Of a stretch of DNA of 49,519 nt, positions 15,579 through 24,458 are shown in pieces. The notes beneath the pieces were generated by a model that was given only the letters and a program-made list of their open reading frames with translations, was not told the DNA's origin and ran no database searches. The DNA lies in assembly GCA_030697365.1 (NCBI GenBank), contig JAUYQH010000057.1:1-49519 (forward strand). The letters are read 5' to 3'. This DNA is from Novosphingobium sp. (GTDB lineage Bacteria; Pseudomonadota; Alphaproteobacteria; Sphingomonadales; Sphingomonadaceae). Within the stretch, counting starts at the first letter, position 1, and the number at the start of each line of letters is the position of its first letter. Made by a program: the position numbers and the translations under genes.

Positions 15579-16946
15579 CTATTGCTCCGGCGGTTGCGGC
15601 GCGCCCATGCCGATGAACCGGGCAAGATTCATGTGCAGGCTGGCGATCGATCGCTCCATATAGGGATTGGGCTGCGCGCCGCGGAAGCCGATGTTCTTCA
15701 TCCCCGCCTGGACCGCCGCCATGTTGGCGAAGTCCTGCTGGAGCACCGGGGGCCAGGCGCTTGGCTCGGTGTATTCCCATTCTGTCGCGGGTTCCTCACC
15801 CGCGGGGTACAGCTCGTAGACCGCGGCCTCGAAGATGCAGCGCTCGGGTTCGTCCACGCTGACCGGGCGCGCCTGGTAGCAGAGCATGTTGTTGACCGCG
15901 TGGCCGATCTGGAAGTTGGGGAAGATCTGCCATGCAGTCCCCGCCTTGGCGGTGTGTTCGGGCGCGACATCAGGCCAGATCACCCCACGCCTGGCGTCGT
16001 CCTCGCGCGCGGACTTGATCCAGTGGCGCGAGACTTCGGCGGCGGGCGTGCCGGGCGGCAGCTCGGTCTTGAGCCGCTTCGCCGCCTCCACCATCGTCCT
16101 TGTGGTGTTGGTGTTGGCGTTCTCCCAGGTGAAGAGCTGCATCTCCTCGGTCGACAGGCGTGGATCGTCGCCGCCGCCGACGCGCAGCTTGCCCGCGTCT
16201 TCCTCAAGCCCCTTGGGCGCTTCGTAACCGATGTTGCTGTGCAGCCCCTGGTTGCGCGCCCAGCCGCGGAACTTGGCGAAGACGTTGAATTCGGGGTGGG
16301 TGGTCGAAACGTGATAGGTCTCGGCGAACGCTTCCATCGCCACTTTCCAGTTGCATCCGAACTCGAGCCAGCGGCGCCAGCGCGGGCGCATGTTGTGCAG
16401 CTGGTAGGGCTCGAGCAGCGATGCGGCTGGCGAGAGGTATTCGTTCAAGGAGCCCGCGTCTGGATCGAGGTTGATCCAGATCCAGCCGCCCCAGGTGTCG
16501 ACCTGAACCGCACCGAGCCCGGTCCGCTCGGCGGTCAGGCAGCCCTGCCAGTCGTCCTGATACTCGATGTAGATGTTGCGCCCTTCGAGGTCGAAGCTCC
16601 AGCCGTGATAACCGCAGATGATCGAGCGGCGGCTGCCGCGGGCGTTGCGCTGGCCCGGCGGGGTGTCGATCAGACGCCGGCCGCGGTGCGGGCAGACGTT
16701 GTGATAGGCGCGCAGGCCATCGGGCGATGTGCGCATGACGATCACCGAATCGTCGAGGATCGCGTAAGTGATGAAATCGCCGACGGTCGGCAGATCTTCC
16801 ACCCGCCCGGCCTGGAGCCACACCTTGCGCCACAGCCGGTCGCGCTCGGCCAGCGCATAGTCCTTCGAGACATAGGCTTCGGGGCCGATGACCAGGCATT
16901 TTTCCAGGTCTTCGGGAGACGGGGCGATGGGGGTCATCTCGTTCAT
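15579..16946 (-). CDS. Aromatic ring-hydroxylating dioxygenase, alpha subunit (Rieske non-haem iron)
   Basis: 455 residues. The Rieske [2Fe-2S] site is C85-P-H87 and C111-G-Y-H114. The mononuclear iron histidines are H212 and H217 in ETYHVSTTHPEF. Such enzymes hydroxylate or demethylate aromatic or steroid-like substrates using electrons from a reductase. No beta subunit, ferredoxin or reductase gene is adjacent, so it resembles the stand-alone (alpha-only) Rieske oxygenases. The ATG at 16946 has GAGG 5 nt upstream; the frame is open to 17051 without a better start. It is divergent from the crotonase gene at 17117 across a 170-nt shared promoter region, and converges on nasA. Substrate unknown. 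Confidence 0.86.
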   Translation of the reverse strand: MNEMTPIAPSPEDLEKCLVIGPEAYVSKDYALAERDRLWRKVWLQAGRVEDLPTVGDFITYAILDDSVIVMRTSPDGLRAYHNVCPHRGRRLIDTPPGQRNARGSRRSIICGYHGWSFDLEGRNIYIEYQDDWQGCLTAERTGLGAVQVDTWGGWIWINLDPDAGSLNEYLSPAASLLEPYQLHNMRPRWRRWLEFGCNWKVAMEAFAETYHVSTTHPEFNVFAKFRGWARNQGLHSNIGYEAPKGLEEDAGKLRVGGGDDPRLSTEEMQLFTWENANTNTTRTMVEAAKRLKTELPPGTPAAEVSRHWIKSAREDDARRGVIWPDVAPEHTAKAGTAWQIFPNFQIGHAVNNMLCYQARPVSVDEPERCIFEAAVYELYPAGEEPATEWEYTEPSAWPPVLQQDFANMAAVQAGMKNIGFRGAQPNPYMERSIASLHMNLARFIGMGAPQPPEQ

Positions 16947-17116
16947 GCCAACCTCGTTCGGTCCTGACCGGTACTCGTCTGAGAGCATATCCGCGCTAGA
17001 GCGCCGCGTCTCCGCCCGCGCGCGGAATAACGCACCGGCGCTGCGCCGCACGCGAGGCTGGCAATTCCTTCACCTTCGGCGATAGGGAGTTTCGTTCGGC
17101 GAGGGGGAGAAACCCG

Positions 17117-17917
17117 ATGACCACCGACCTGCCCCAGTTCTCGACCCTGCTGCTAGATCGGCGCGAGCGATTGCTTGTGCTCACGCTCAACCGCCCCGAT
17201 GCGCTCAACGCGGTGAACCTTGAGCTTCACGACGAACTTCCCGAAGCGCTGGCGTTCGCGGCGGTCGATCCGGGCTCCGACGTGATCCTGCTGACCGGGG
17301 CGGGGCGGGCGTTCTCCGCCGGCGGCGACATCGCCCATCTCGAACGCAACGCGGCCGAACCTCACCTGTTCGACCGCGAGGCGCGCCAGGCCAAGCGGAT
17401 GGTCTTCGCGATGCTCGATATCGAGAAGCCGGTGGTCTGCCGGATGAACGGCCACGCGGTGGGGCTGGGTGCGACGATCGCGCTGCTCTGCGATGTGATC
17501 TTCGCCGCGGACACCGCCAAGATCGGCGATCCGCACGTTGGCATCGGACTGGTCGCGGGGGACGGCGGCGCGGTGGTCTGGGCCCAGCGCATCGGCCTCG
17601 CCCGGGCCAAGGAATACCTGCTGACCGGCGAGCTGCTGAGCGCGGCCAAGGCGGCCGAGATCGGGTTGATCAACCACGTCCTTCCGCTCGCCGGGCTCGA
17701 TGCCGCGGTGCAGGTCTTTTGCGACAAATTGCTGGCAGGCGCTCCGCAGGCGCTTCGTTGGACCAAGGTGCTCACCAACATGGAACTCAAGCGCATTGCC
17801 GGCGCGGTGATGGAGGCCGGGGTCGCGTACGAATCGATCACCTTGCGCAGCGCCGATCACCGCGAGGGCATCGCCGCGCTCAAGGAAAAGCGCGCGCCAA
17901 GGTTTACAGGGCGGTGA
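17117..17917 (+). CDS. Crotonase-family protein lacking both catalytic glutamates
   Basis: 266 residues with a normal crotonase backbone: LTLNRPDALNAVN (23-35), oxyanion segment GRAFSAGGDIAHL (63-75), GHAVGLGATIALLCD. At the two acid-base positions it has Thr120 and His140 instead of Glu (same spacing of 20), so hydration by the classical mechanism is unlikely. Isomerase, hydrolase, lyase or another crotonase activity is possible. A GAGGGGGAG ribosome-binding site precedes the ATG. It is divergent from the Rieske oxygenase, suggesting shared control, and converges with the ABC-F gene, 21 nt from its end. Confidence 0.83.
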   Translation: MTTDLPQFSTLLLDRRERLLVLTLNRPDALNAVNLELHDELPEALAFAAVDPGSDVILLTGAGRAFSAGGDIAHLERNAAEPHLFDREARQAKRMVFAMLDIEKPVVCRMNGHAVGLGATIALLCDVIFAADTAKIGDPHVGIGLVAGDGGAVVWAQRIGLARAKEYLLTGELLSAAKAAEIGLINHVLPLAGLDAAVQVFCDKLLAGAPQALRWTKVLTNMELKRIAGAVMEAGVAYESITLRSADHREGIAALKEKRAPRFTGR

Positions 17918-17938
17918 CTTCGCCCGCGTGATTGAAGT

Positions 17939-19804
17939 TTACGCCGCCTGCCGTTCGCGCCGCTCACTGGAGTCGAGCCAGCGCACTTCGGCGCTCTCCA
18001 GTTCGCGTTCGAGGGCAGAGCGCCGGGTGGCCAGTTCGCCCATCGTGAGGTTGCGCAGCGCCGGCTCGGCGGAGGCCGGATCGAACATCGCGCGATCGAT
18101 GCCCGAGACTTGCGCCTGCAACTTGGCGATCGCCGCTTCTGCCGCCGCGACATCCTTGGCGGCTTGCCGCTCCTCCTCGCGGGCGCGGGCGACGGCCTTG
18201 CGGTCCTTCTTCTCGCCCTTCGGCCGCGCCTCCGCTTTCGGCTGGTTCCGGCCGAGCACGAAGTCGATGTAGTCTTCGATGCTCCCGGCGTAATCGACCG
18301 CGGTGCCGTTATCGACCAGCACCAGCCGGTCGGCGGTGAGTTCGACCATGTGGCGATCGTGGCTGATCAGGATCACCGCGCCCGAATAGGCGTTGAGCGC
18401 CTGGACCAGCGCCTCGCGGGCATCGACGTCGAGGTGGTTGGTCGGTTCGTCGAGGATCAGCAGGTGCGGCGCGTCGCGGGTGATCAGCGCCAGCGCCAGC
18501 CGCGCCCGCTCGCCGCCCGAAAGCTGCCCGACGCGGGTGGTGGCGCGATTGCCCGAAAAGCCGAACCGGCCCAGCTGGGCGCGGACCGCACCGGGCGTCG
18601 CGCCCTTCATCGCGCGAGTCATGTGCTCGAGCGGGGTGTCCTCGGTCGCCAGTTCCTCGACCTGATACTGGGTGAAATAGCCGACCTGCATCTTGGTCGA
18701 AGCCTGCATCGCGCCGTCGAGCGGAGTAAGCTGCGCCGCCAGCAGCCGGGCCAGGGTGGTCTTGCCGTTGCCGTTGCGCCCGAGCAGCGCGATCCGGTCG
18801 TCGGGGTCGATCCGCAGGTTGAGCCGCCGGAGAATGGGTTTTTCGTCATAGCCTACCGCCGCGAGATCGAGCGTGATCAGCGGCGGGCGCATTTCGGCGG
18901 GGCTGGGGAAATCGAAGCTCAGGCTCGGATCTTCGATCAGCGCGGCGATCGGTTGCATCCGTGCGAGCATCTTGGCGCGCGACTGGGCCTGCTTGGCGGT
19001 GGAGGCGCGAGCGCTGTTCCGCGCGACATAGTCCTGCAACCGCGCCCGCTGGGCATCCTGCGAGGCCTTGGCCGAGGCCAGCTGCGCGGCGCGTTCGGCG
19101 CGCTGGCGCTCGAAACTGTCGTAGTCGCCGGGATACAACGTCAGCTTGCCACCCTGGAGATGGAGGATGGTATCGACCACGGTGTTGAGCAGGTCGCGCT
19201 CGTGGCTGATCACGATCAATGTGCCGGGGTAGCTTTTGAGGAAGCTTTCCAGCCACAGCGTCGATTCGAGATCGAGGTGGTTCGAGGGTTCGTCGAGCAG
19301 CAACACGTCGGGCGCGGAGAAAAGCAGCGCCGCCAGCGCCACGCGCATCTTCCACCCGCCCGAAAAGCTGTCGAGCGGCTGCGCCTGCATGGCCTCGTCG
19401 AAGCCGAGCCCGGTCAGGATGATCGCCGCACGCGCGGGGGCGGTGTAGGCGTCGATCGCCAGCAAGCGGTCGTGGAGGTCGCCCAGCCGGTGGGGATCGG
19501 TGCAATGCTCGGCCTCGTCGAGCAGCGCCGCGCGCTCGGTGTCGGCAGCAAGGACCAGCTCGAACGGGCTGGTGGTGCCGCCCGGCGCGTCTTGGGCGAT
19601 ATAGCCGAGCCGGGCGCGGCGCGGGATTTCGACCGAGCCTTCGTCGGGATCGAGCTGGCCGACCAGCACTTTCATCAGCGTCGATTTGCCCGCGCCGTTG
19701 CGCCCGATCAGCCCATAGCTACCGCCGGGACGCAGCGCCGCGGTGGCGCCGTCGAGGATCGTGCGCCCGCCGAGGCGCACGGTGATGTTGCTGATCGTGA
19801 TCAT
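17939..19804 (-). CDS. ABC-F family ATPase (YheS/Uup-like)
   Basis: 621 residues with two ABC ATPase domains and no membrane segments. Walker A motifs GRNGAGKS (about 34-41) and GRNGNGKT; signature motifs FSGGWKMR and LSGGERAR; Walker B LLLDEPSNHLD and LILDEPTNHLD. The charged linker between the domains (residues about 240-305) is the tRNA-interaction motif of ABC-F translation factors. A Lys/Glu/Ala-rich tail (about 525-621) is probably a coiled coil. ABC-F proteins act on the ribosome, relieving stalled or drug-blocked translation. The overall layout is closest to YheS or Uup; which one cannot be settled by eye. Confidence 0.9.
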   Translation of the reverse strand: MITISNITVRLGGRTILDGATAALRPGGSYGLIGRNGAGKSTLMKVLVGQLDPDEGSVEIPRRARLGYIAQDAPGGTTSPFELVLAADTERAALLDEAEHCTDPHRLGDLHDRLLAIDAYTAPARAAIILTGLGFDEAMQAQPLDSFSGGWKMRVALAALLFSAPDVLLLDEPSNHLDLESTLWLESFLKSYPGTLIVISHERDLLNTVVDTILHLQGGKLTLYPGDYDSFERQRAERAAQLASAKASQDAQRARLQDYVARNSARASTAKQAQSRAKMLARMQPIAALIEDPSLSFDFPSPAEMRPPLITLDLAAVGYDEKPILRRLNLRIDPDDRIALLGRNGNGKTTLARLLAAQLTPLDGAMQASTKMQVGYFTQYQVEELATEDTPLEHMTRAMKGATPGAVRAQLGRFGFSGNRATTRVGQLSGGERARLALALITRDAPHLLILDEPTNHLDVDAREALVQALNAYSGAVILISHDRHMVELTADRLVLVDNGTAVDYAGSIEDYIDFVLGRNQPKAEARPKGEKKDRKAVARAREEERQAAKDVAAAEAAIAKLQAQVSGIDRAMFDPASAEPALRNLTMGELATRRSALERELESAEVRWLDSSERRERQAA

Positions 19805-19845
19805 CGTGGCGCGCCCCTAGCAGGGGGACGGGGAATTCCCAACCT

Positions 19846-21351
19846 CTACATGCTGCGATGCAGCGCGACTCGCTCGGTCATCCAGTTTTCGAGCGCTGCC
19901 GCCTCTTTGGGAGAGAAGCTCAGGCCCAATTTGGTCCGGCGCCACAGGACATCTTCGGCGGTGCGCGCCCACTCGCTGTCGATCAGGTGCGTCACCTCGC
20001 GCTCGCTCAGCCCGTGTCCGAAATCGCGACCGAGATCGGCTGACGTGCGGACGTCGTCGAGAATTTGCCGGGCGACGGTTCCGTAAGCGCGGGTCAGGCG
20101 CTGGGCCTCGACCTTACCGAGGAACGGATAGTCCCGCGCTAACGCCGCAGCGAGTTCCCCTGCTCCCTCCTTCGCGAAATCGCCGCCGGGGAGCGGTTCG
20201 CGATCGGTCCATTCGGGGCCGTGGAGCGCCGCCACATGCGGCTGCAGCCTGCCGATCGCCGCTTGGGCGAGCGTGCGGTAAGTGGTGATCTTGCCGCCGA
20301 ACACCGACAGCAGCGGCGCATCCCCGTCGCCGCGGTCGAGCGCGAAGCTGTAGCCGCGGGTTGCGACCTCGGGCCTGCCCGAGCCATCGTCGATCAAAGG
20401 TCGAATGCCGGAGTAAGACCAGACGACGTCGGCGGGGGAGATTGGCTTGGCAAAGTAATCGTTCACCCCGGAGCACAAGTACTCGATTTCCGCCGCGCTG
20501 GCGTGGGGATCGTCGAGCGCACCCGCGTGATCGGTGTCGGTCGTCCCGATCAGGGTGAAATCGCGCTCGTAGGGGATGGCGAAGAAGATCCGGCCATCGG
20601 GCAGCTGGAAGAAATAGGCGTAGTCGTGCTCGAACAATTTGCGCACCACGATGTGCGAGCCGCGCACGAGACGCATCTTCTGGAGTGCGGGCAAGCCGGC
20701 GCGGTCCAGCAGATCGAGCACCGCCGGACCCGCGGCATTGACCACCGCACCCGCGCGGAACGCCTCGCCGCCGGCCTCGATCGTCCACGCCCCGTCCTCG
20801 CGGCGTAGCGCGGTCACTTCGCAGCGGGTGCGCACCGTCGCGCCGCGGTTTGCCGCGTCGCGGGCGTTGAGGACGACCAGCCGGGCATCGTCGACCCATC
20901 CGTCGGAATAGACGAACGCGGTGTGCAGGCCCGGCTTGAGCGGCACGCCCGCGGGATGCCGGGCAAGGTCGATCGTCTGGGTCGGCGGAAGATCGCGACG
21001 CCCGCCGATATGGTCGTAGAGGAACAGCCCGGCGCGCAGCAGCCAGCGCGGGCGCAGGCCCTTGCGGTGCGGCAGGACGAATCGCAGCGGCCAGATGATG
21101 TGCGGGGCGATGCCCCACAGCTTCTCGCGCTCGCTCAGCGCCTCGCGCACCAGCCCGAATTCGTAATGCTCGAGATAGCGCAGCCCGCCGTGAATGAGCT
21201 TGGTCGAGGCCGACGAGGTGCCGCGCGCCAGGTCGCCTTTCTCGAGAAGCAGCACTTTTGCGCCGCGCCCCGCGGCATCGCGCGCAATCCCCGCGCCGTT
21301 GATCCCGCCGCCGACGATCGCCAGGTCGTAGTGCTGGGATGCATCGGCCAT
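19846..21351 (-). CDS. glpD: Aerobic glycerol-3-phosphate dehydrogenase
   Basis: 501 residues, the usual GlpD length. FAD-binding motif AIVGGGINGAGIARDAAGRG (12-31) is followed by GDLARGTSSASTKLIHGGLRYLEHYEF, highly characteristic of GlpD. The C-terminal DAO_C domain ends with LIDSEWARTAEDVLWRRTKLG. It oxidises glycerol-3-phosphate to dihydroxyacetone phosphate at the inner membrane and feeds the quinone pool. The start at 21351 has an AAGGGGG ribosome-binding site; the frame is open further upstream to 21411 without better evidence. No glpF, glpK or glpR is adjacent. Confidence 0.93.
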   Translation of the reverse strand: MADASQHYDLAIVGGGINGAGIARDAAGRGAKVLLLEKGDLARGTSSASTKLIHGGLRYLEHYEFGLVREALSEREKLWGIAPHIIWPLRFVLPHRKGLRPRWLLRAGLFLYDHIGGRRDLPPTQTIDLARHPAGVPLKPGLHTAFVYSDGWVDDARLVVLNARDAANRGATVRTRCEVTALRREDGAWTIEAGGEAFRAGAVVNAAGPAVLDLLDRAGLPALQKMRLVRGSHIVVRKLFEHDYAYFFQLPDGRIFFAIPYERDFTLIGTTDTDHAGALDDPHASAAEIEYLCSGVNDYFAKPISPADVVWSYSGIRPLIDDGSGRPEVATRGYSFALDRGDGDAPLLSVFGGKITTYRTLAQAAIGRLQPHVAALHGPEWTDREPLPGGDFAKEGAGELAAALARDYPFLGKVEAQRLTRAYGTVARQILDDVRTSADLGRDFGHGLSEREVTHLIDSEWARTAEDVLWRRTKLGLSFSPKEAAALENWMTERVALHRSM

Positions 21352-21433
21352 TTGCGCCCCCTTGCAGGATGAGCGCCGCGGCACAAGCCATCGCACCACT
21401 TGCGGGCACATCGATCAACGCTGATATGGCGGC

Positions 21434-22603
21434 ATGCTTGCCGACCTCGCCCTTGGATCCGAAACGGAAAGCACCGCGCGTTCGCGCGGCGGCTTGGCGG
21501 TGATGGCGGCGTTGCTGGCCGCAAGTGTGCTGCTGGTGGTTCTTCTCGTCTGGCCGTCGGTGCGTTCGGCGCGAGAGGGCGGGCAGTCCGTCACCGCCAC
21601 CGCGTCCTTGGCGTCGCTTCCCGCACGGGCGAGCGACGCCCCGGTCCTGGCGACGCCGACCATGGCGCCCGCCGATGCCCGATCGCGCAATCTCGCCGAT
21701 CCGTTCCTGCCGGAGCAGCGCACCCCTGCGGCCTCGTTCCGCTTCACCGGATCGATGCAAGACCGCGTCCGTGCCGCCGATTGCCTCGCACTCGCCGCCC
21801 TCGCCGAAGCCGGCAGCGACGACGCCGGGCAGCGCGCGGTGATTCAGGTGGTGCTCAACCGGGTGCGTCATCCTGCGTTCGCGCGGACCGTGTGCGGGGT
21901 GGTGTTCGAAGGATCGCAGCGGCGCACCGGGTGCCAGTTCACGTTTACGTGCGATGGCTCGCTCGACCGCCGCTATTCCGAAGCGTCGCGCGCCGCGGCG
22001 CTGCAACGAGCGCAGGAGGCGCTGGGCGGGCGGGTCTACGCCCCCGTCGGGATCGCCACGCATTACCACACCGATTGGGTCTATCCGTGGTGGAGTCCCA
22101 AGCTGCTCAAGATCGCGCAAGTCCAGACCCACCTGTTCTTCCGCTGGCCCGGCTATTGGGGCAGCGCCAAAGCGGCGAGCATGGCCTATCGCGGAAGCGA
22201 ACCCGATGTGTTCGGCGCAGCGACTGTGGAGACCACCACTGCTTCTCCGGCGCTCAGCCCCGATGCCATCGCCGCGGCCAGGCTGGTGCCCAGGGGCTCG
22301 GGCGCGACCGTGCGGGTGCGCGATCCCTCGGGACGGGCCAACTTCGTCACGGTCGATCCGGGCAAAGGCGCGGCCAGCGCGGTCGCCACTGCGCGCAGCT
22401 TGTGCACCGGCGAGGGAACTTGCCGGGTCTATGGCTGGATCGACGGCGGGCTGGTTCCCGCCGCGCTGCCTCTGCCCCCGGCATCGCGCGCGCAACTCCA
22501 GTTCAGCTATGCGCGCGATCCGGCCGGCGCCGAGATCGTTCTTTACGCCTGCGACAGCTTCAAGGGCCTGCCGCGCGAACAGTGCATTCCCCGCGCTCGC
22601 TGA
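21434..22603 (+). CDS. Cell-wall hydrolase with SleB-type domain, membrane-anchored
   Basis: 389 residues. A single transmembrane segment (about 20-42, GLAVMAALLAASVLLVVLLV) anchors the protein, with a Pro/Ala-rich periplasmic linker to about 105. The SleB-type hydrolase domain (about 112-240) shows CLALAALAEAGSDDAGQRAV, VLNRVRHPAFARTVCGVVFEG and the CQFTFTCDG segment. The C-terminal ~130 residues are not recognised. The family cleaves peptidoglycan; in alphaproteobacteria it is a vegetative murein hydrolase (these organisms do not form spores). It is divergent from glpD. Confidence 0.85.
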   Translation: MLADLALGSETESTARSRGGLAVMAALLAASVLLVVLLVWPSVRSAREGGQSVTATASLASLPARASDAPVLATPTMAPADARSRNLADPFLPEQRTPAASFRFTGSMQDRVRAADCLALAALAEAGSDDAGQRAVIQVVLNRVRHPAFARTVCGVVFEGSQRRTGCQFTFTCDGSLDRRYSEASRAAALQRAQEALGGRVYAPVGIATHYHTDWVYPWWSPKLLKIAQVQTHLFFRWPGYWGSAKAASMAYRGSEPDVFGAATVETTTASPALSPDAIAAARLVPRGSGATVRVRDPSGRANFVTVDPGKGAASAVATARSLCTGEGTCRVYGWIDGGLVPAALPLPPASRAQLQFSYARDPAGAEIVLYACDSFKGLPREQCIPRAR

Positions 22604-22714
22604 AAACGCTTTCCTACATGGGACTTTTCGTGGCCTAGTCGCAGCTATGAAACATTGGCCGCGCTTATTGATCACACTCGCCAATCCCGGGAGCAAGGGT
22701 GCAAAAACTTCTCC

Positions 22715-22738
22715 TGGACTGTGGTCCAAGTGGTCCAA
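22715..22738. promoter_or_regulatory. Inverted and tandem GGTCCA repeats before the carboxyltransferase gene
   Basis: TGGAC-TGTG-GTCCA (22715-22728) is an inverted repeat, and GTGGTCCAA occurs twice in tandem (22721-22729 and 22730-22738). It ends 18 nt before the likely ATG at 22757. It may be an operator; the frame is also open through it, so it could instead be coding if a GTG start at 22721 or 22730 is used. Confidence 0.35.
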
Positions 22739-22756
22739 GCAAAGTCTGGCTCTGGG

Positions 22757-24283
22757 ATGAGCTGGGAACGCGAACTCGAAGAACTGCGCCGCCGCCGCGA
22801 GCTGGCCGAGCAGATGGGCGGCGCCGAAAAGGTCGCGCGCCAGCACGGCCGCGGCAAGATGGACGCGCGCGCGCGGATCGCCGCGCTGGTCGATGCGGGC
22901 AGCTTCCGCGAGATCGGCAAGATCGCGGGCAAGGGAACTAATGACGAGGCGGGCGAGCTGACCGACCTCGCGCCCGCCAACTACATCTTCGGCCGCGCCG
23001 ACATCGAGGGGCGGCCCATTGTAGTCACCGCCGACGATTTCACCGTCCGCGGCGGCTCGGCCGATGCCTCGATCCACCGCAAGATGATGCAGGCCGAGGC
23101 GATGGCCCACACCATGGGGCTGCCCATCGTGCGGATGATCGACGGCACCGGCGGGGGCGGATCGGTCAAGACGCTCGAGACGATCGGCGCGACCTATATT
23201 CCGGCGGTCCACGGCTGGCGCGATGTGGTTCGCAATCTCGAGAGCGTGCCGGTGGTCGCGCTGGCGCTGGGGCCGACCGCCGGGCTGGGCGCGGCGCGCG
23301 CGGTGGCGAGCCACTATTCGGTGATGGTCAAGGGCCTGTCACAAGTCTTCGCCGCCGGTCCTGCGGTGGTCGCGGCGATCGACGGCGGGCAGGCGGTCGA
23401 GGACAAGGAAGGGCTGGGCGGCAGCGACATCCACACCCGTAACGGGGTGATCGACGACGAAGTCGCCAGCGAGGCCGAGGCGTTCGCGCGGACGCGGCGG
23501 TTCCTGTCGTACCTGCCCTCCGCGGCGGGCAAGCCTGCACCACGCGCGAAATCCCGCGATCCGGTCGATCGTCGCGAAGAGGCGCTGCTCTCCGCCGTCC
23601 CGCGCGACGGGCGTCAGGCCTATTCGATGCGCCGCATCCTCGAGTCAGTGTTCGATCGCGGCAGCGTGTTCGAAATCGGCGCCAAGTGGGGCCAGGCGGC
23701 AATCACCGCGTTCGCCCGGCTCGATGGGCGGGTGGTCGCGGTGCTGGCAAGCGATCCCAGCTTCCTTGGCGGATCGTGGGAAGCGCGGACCAGCGAGAAG
23801 GCCGAGCGCTTCATCAAGCTCGCCGACCAGTTCCGCCTGCCGGTGGTTCACTTGGTCGACAACCCCGGGTTCATGATCGGCGCCGCGGCCGAAACCGCGG
23901 GGACGATCCGCTATGGCGTCAACGCTATGAACGCGATCTATCGCGCGACGGTGCCATTGTGCTGCGTGGTGATCCGCCGTGCCTATGGCATCGCGGGGGC
24001 GGCGATGAGCGACGGCGACGCATTCCAGTACCGCTTCGCCTGGCCCTCGGGCGACTGGGGCAGCCTGCCGATCGAGGGCGGGATCGAGGTCGCCTACAAG
24101 TCGGAAATCGAGGCCGCGGACGATCCCGCCGCCAAACTCGCCGAAATCCGCACCCGGCTCAACCGCGTCCGCTCGGTATTCCGCACCGCCGAACGCTTCG
24201 GGGTGGAAGACATCATCGACCCGCGCGACACCCGCCCGCTGTTGTGCGAATTTGCCGAGCTGGCCTGGGCGAAGCTGTTTTGA
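22757..24283 (+). CDS. Acyl-CoA carboxylase carboxyltransferase (beta) subunit
   Basis: 508 residues, typical of biotin-dependent carboxyltransferase beta subunits. The N-half has GGAEKVARQHGRGKMDARARI (20-40) and DGTGGGGSVKTLETIG; the C-half has VDNPGFMIGAAAE, RRAYGIAGAAM and the crotonase-like oxyanion loops. It transfers carboxyl from carboxybiotin to an acyl-CoA (propionyl-, methylcrotonyl-, geranyl-CoA or similar). No biotin-carboxylase/carrier subunit gene is adjacent, so the partner and substrate are unknown. ATG 22757 is chosen by family length; it has no good ribosome-binding site, and in-frame GTGs at 22721 and 22730 are alternatives. Confidence 0.85.
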   Translation: MSWERELEELRRRRELAEQMGGAEKVARQHGRGKMDARARIAALVDAGSFREIGKIAGKGTNDEAGELTDLAPANYIFGRADIEGRPIVVTADDFTVRGGSADASIHRKMMQAEAMAHTMGLPIVRMIDGTGGGGSVKTLETIGATYIPAVHGWRDVVRNLESVPVVALALGPTAGLGAARAVASHYSVMVKGLSQVFAAGPAVVAAIDGGQAVEDKEGLGGSDIHTRNGVIDDEVASEAEAFARTRRFLSYLPSAAGKPAPRAKSRDPVDRREEALLSAVPRDGRQAYSMRRILESVFDRGSVFEIGAKWGQAAITAFARLDGRVVAVLASDPSFLGGSWEARTSEKAERFIKLADQFRLPVVHLVDNPGFMIGAAAETAGTIRYGVNAMNAIYRATVPLCCVVIRRAYGIAGAAMSDGDAFQYRFAWPSGDWGSLPIEGGIEVAYKSEIEAADDPAAKLAEIRTRLNRVRSVFRTAERFGVEDIIDPRDTRPLLCEFAELAWAKLF

Positions 24284-24289
24284 AGGTCT

Positions 24290-24450
24290 CCCTCGCCCCT
24301 GAAAGGGGAGAGGATACGAAGGCTTGGCAGCTTGCTGACTAGCCGAAGTTGGAGAGGGGTGGTCGAGCGGAGGGCACCCCTCTCCAAGCTGCGCTAGCCC
24401 CGCTTTCGCGGAGCAAGCTTCGCTATCCTCTCCCCTTTCAGGGGCGAGGG
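24290..24450. repeat. Palindromic repeat element, copy 2 (convergent gene junction)
   Basis: 161 bp with 37-nt near-perfect terminal inverted repeats (24290-24326 and 24414-24450). The ends read CCCTCGCCCCTGAAAGGGGA and continue to ATACGAAGGCTTG. A nested pair, GTTGGAGAGGGGTG and its complement near CACCCCTCTCCAA, lies inside. It shares ATACGAAGGCTTGGC...TAGCCGAAG with the copy at 32212-32332 (opposite orientation). It fills nearly the whole gap between two convergent genes and may also act as a two-way terminator. Confidence 0.88.
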
Positions 24451-24458
24451 CAAATTTG

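Noticed and set aside
20114..23314. A 1066-codon open frame on the minus strand
   Set aside because: It runs antisense or out of frame across glpD, the SleB-type gene and the carboxyltransferase gene, all of which have clear family motifs. Long antisense frames are expected at this GC content.
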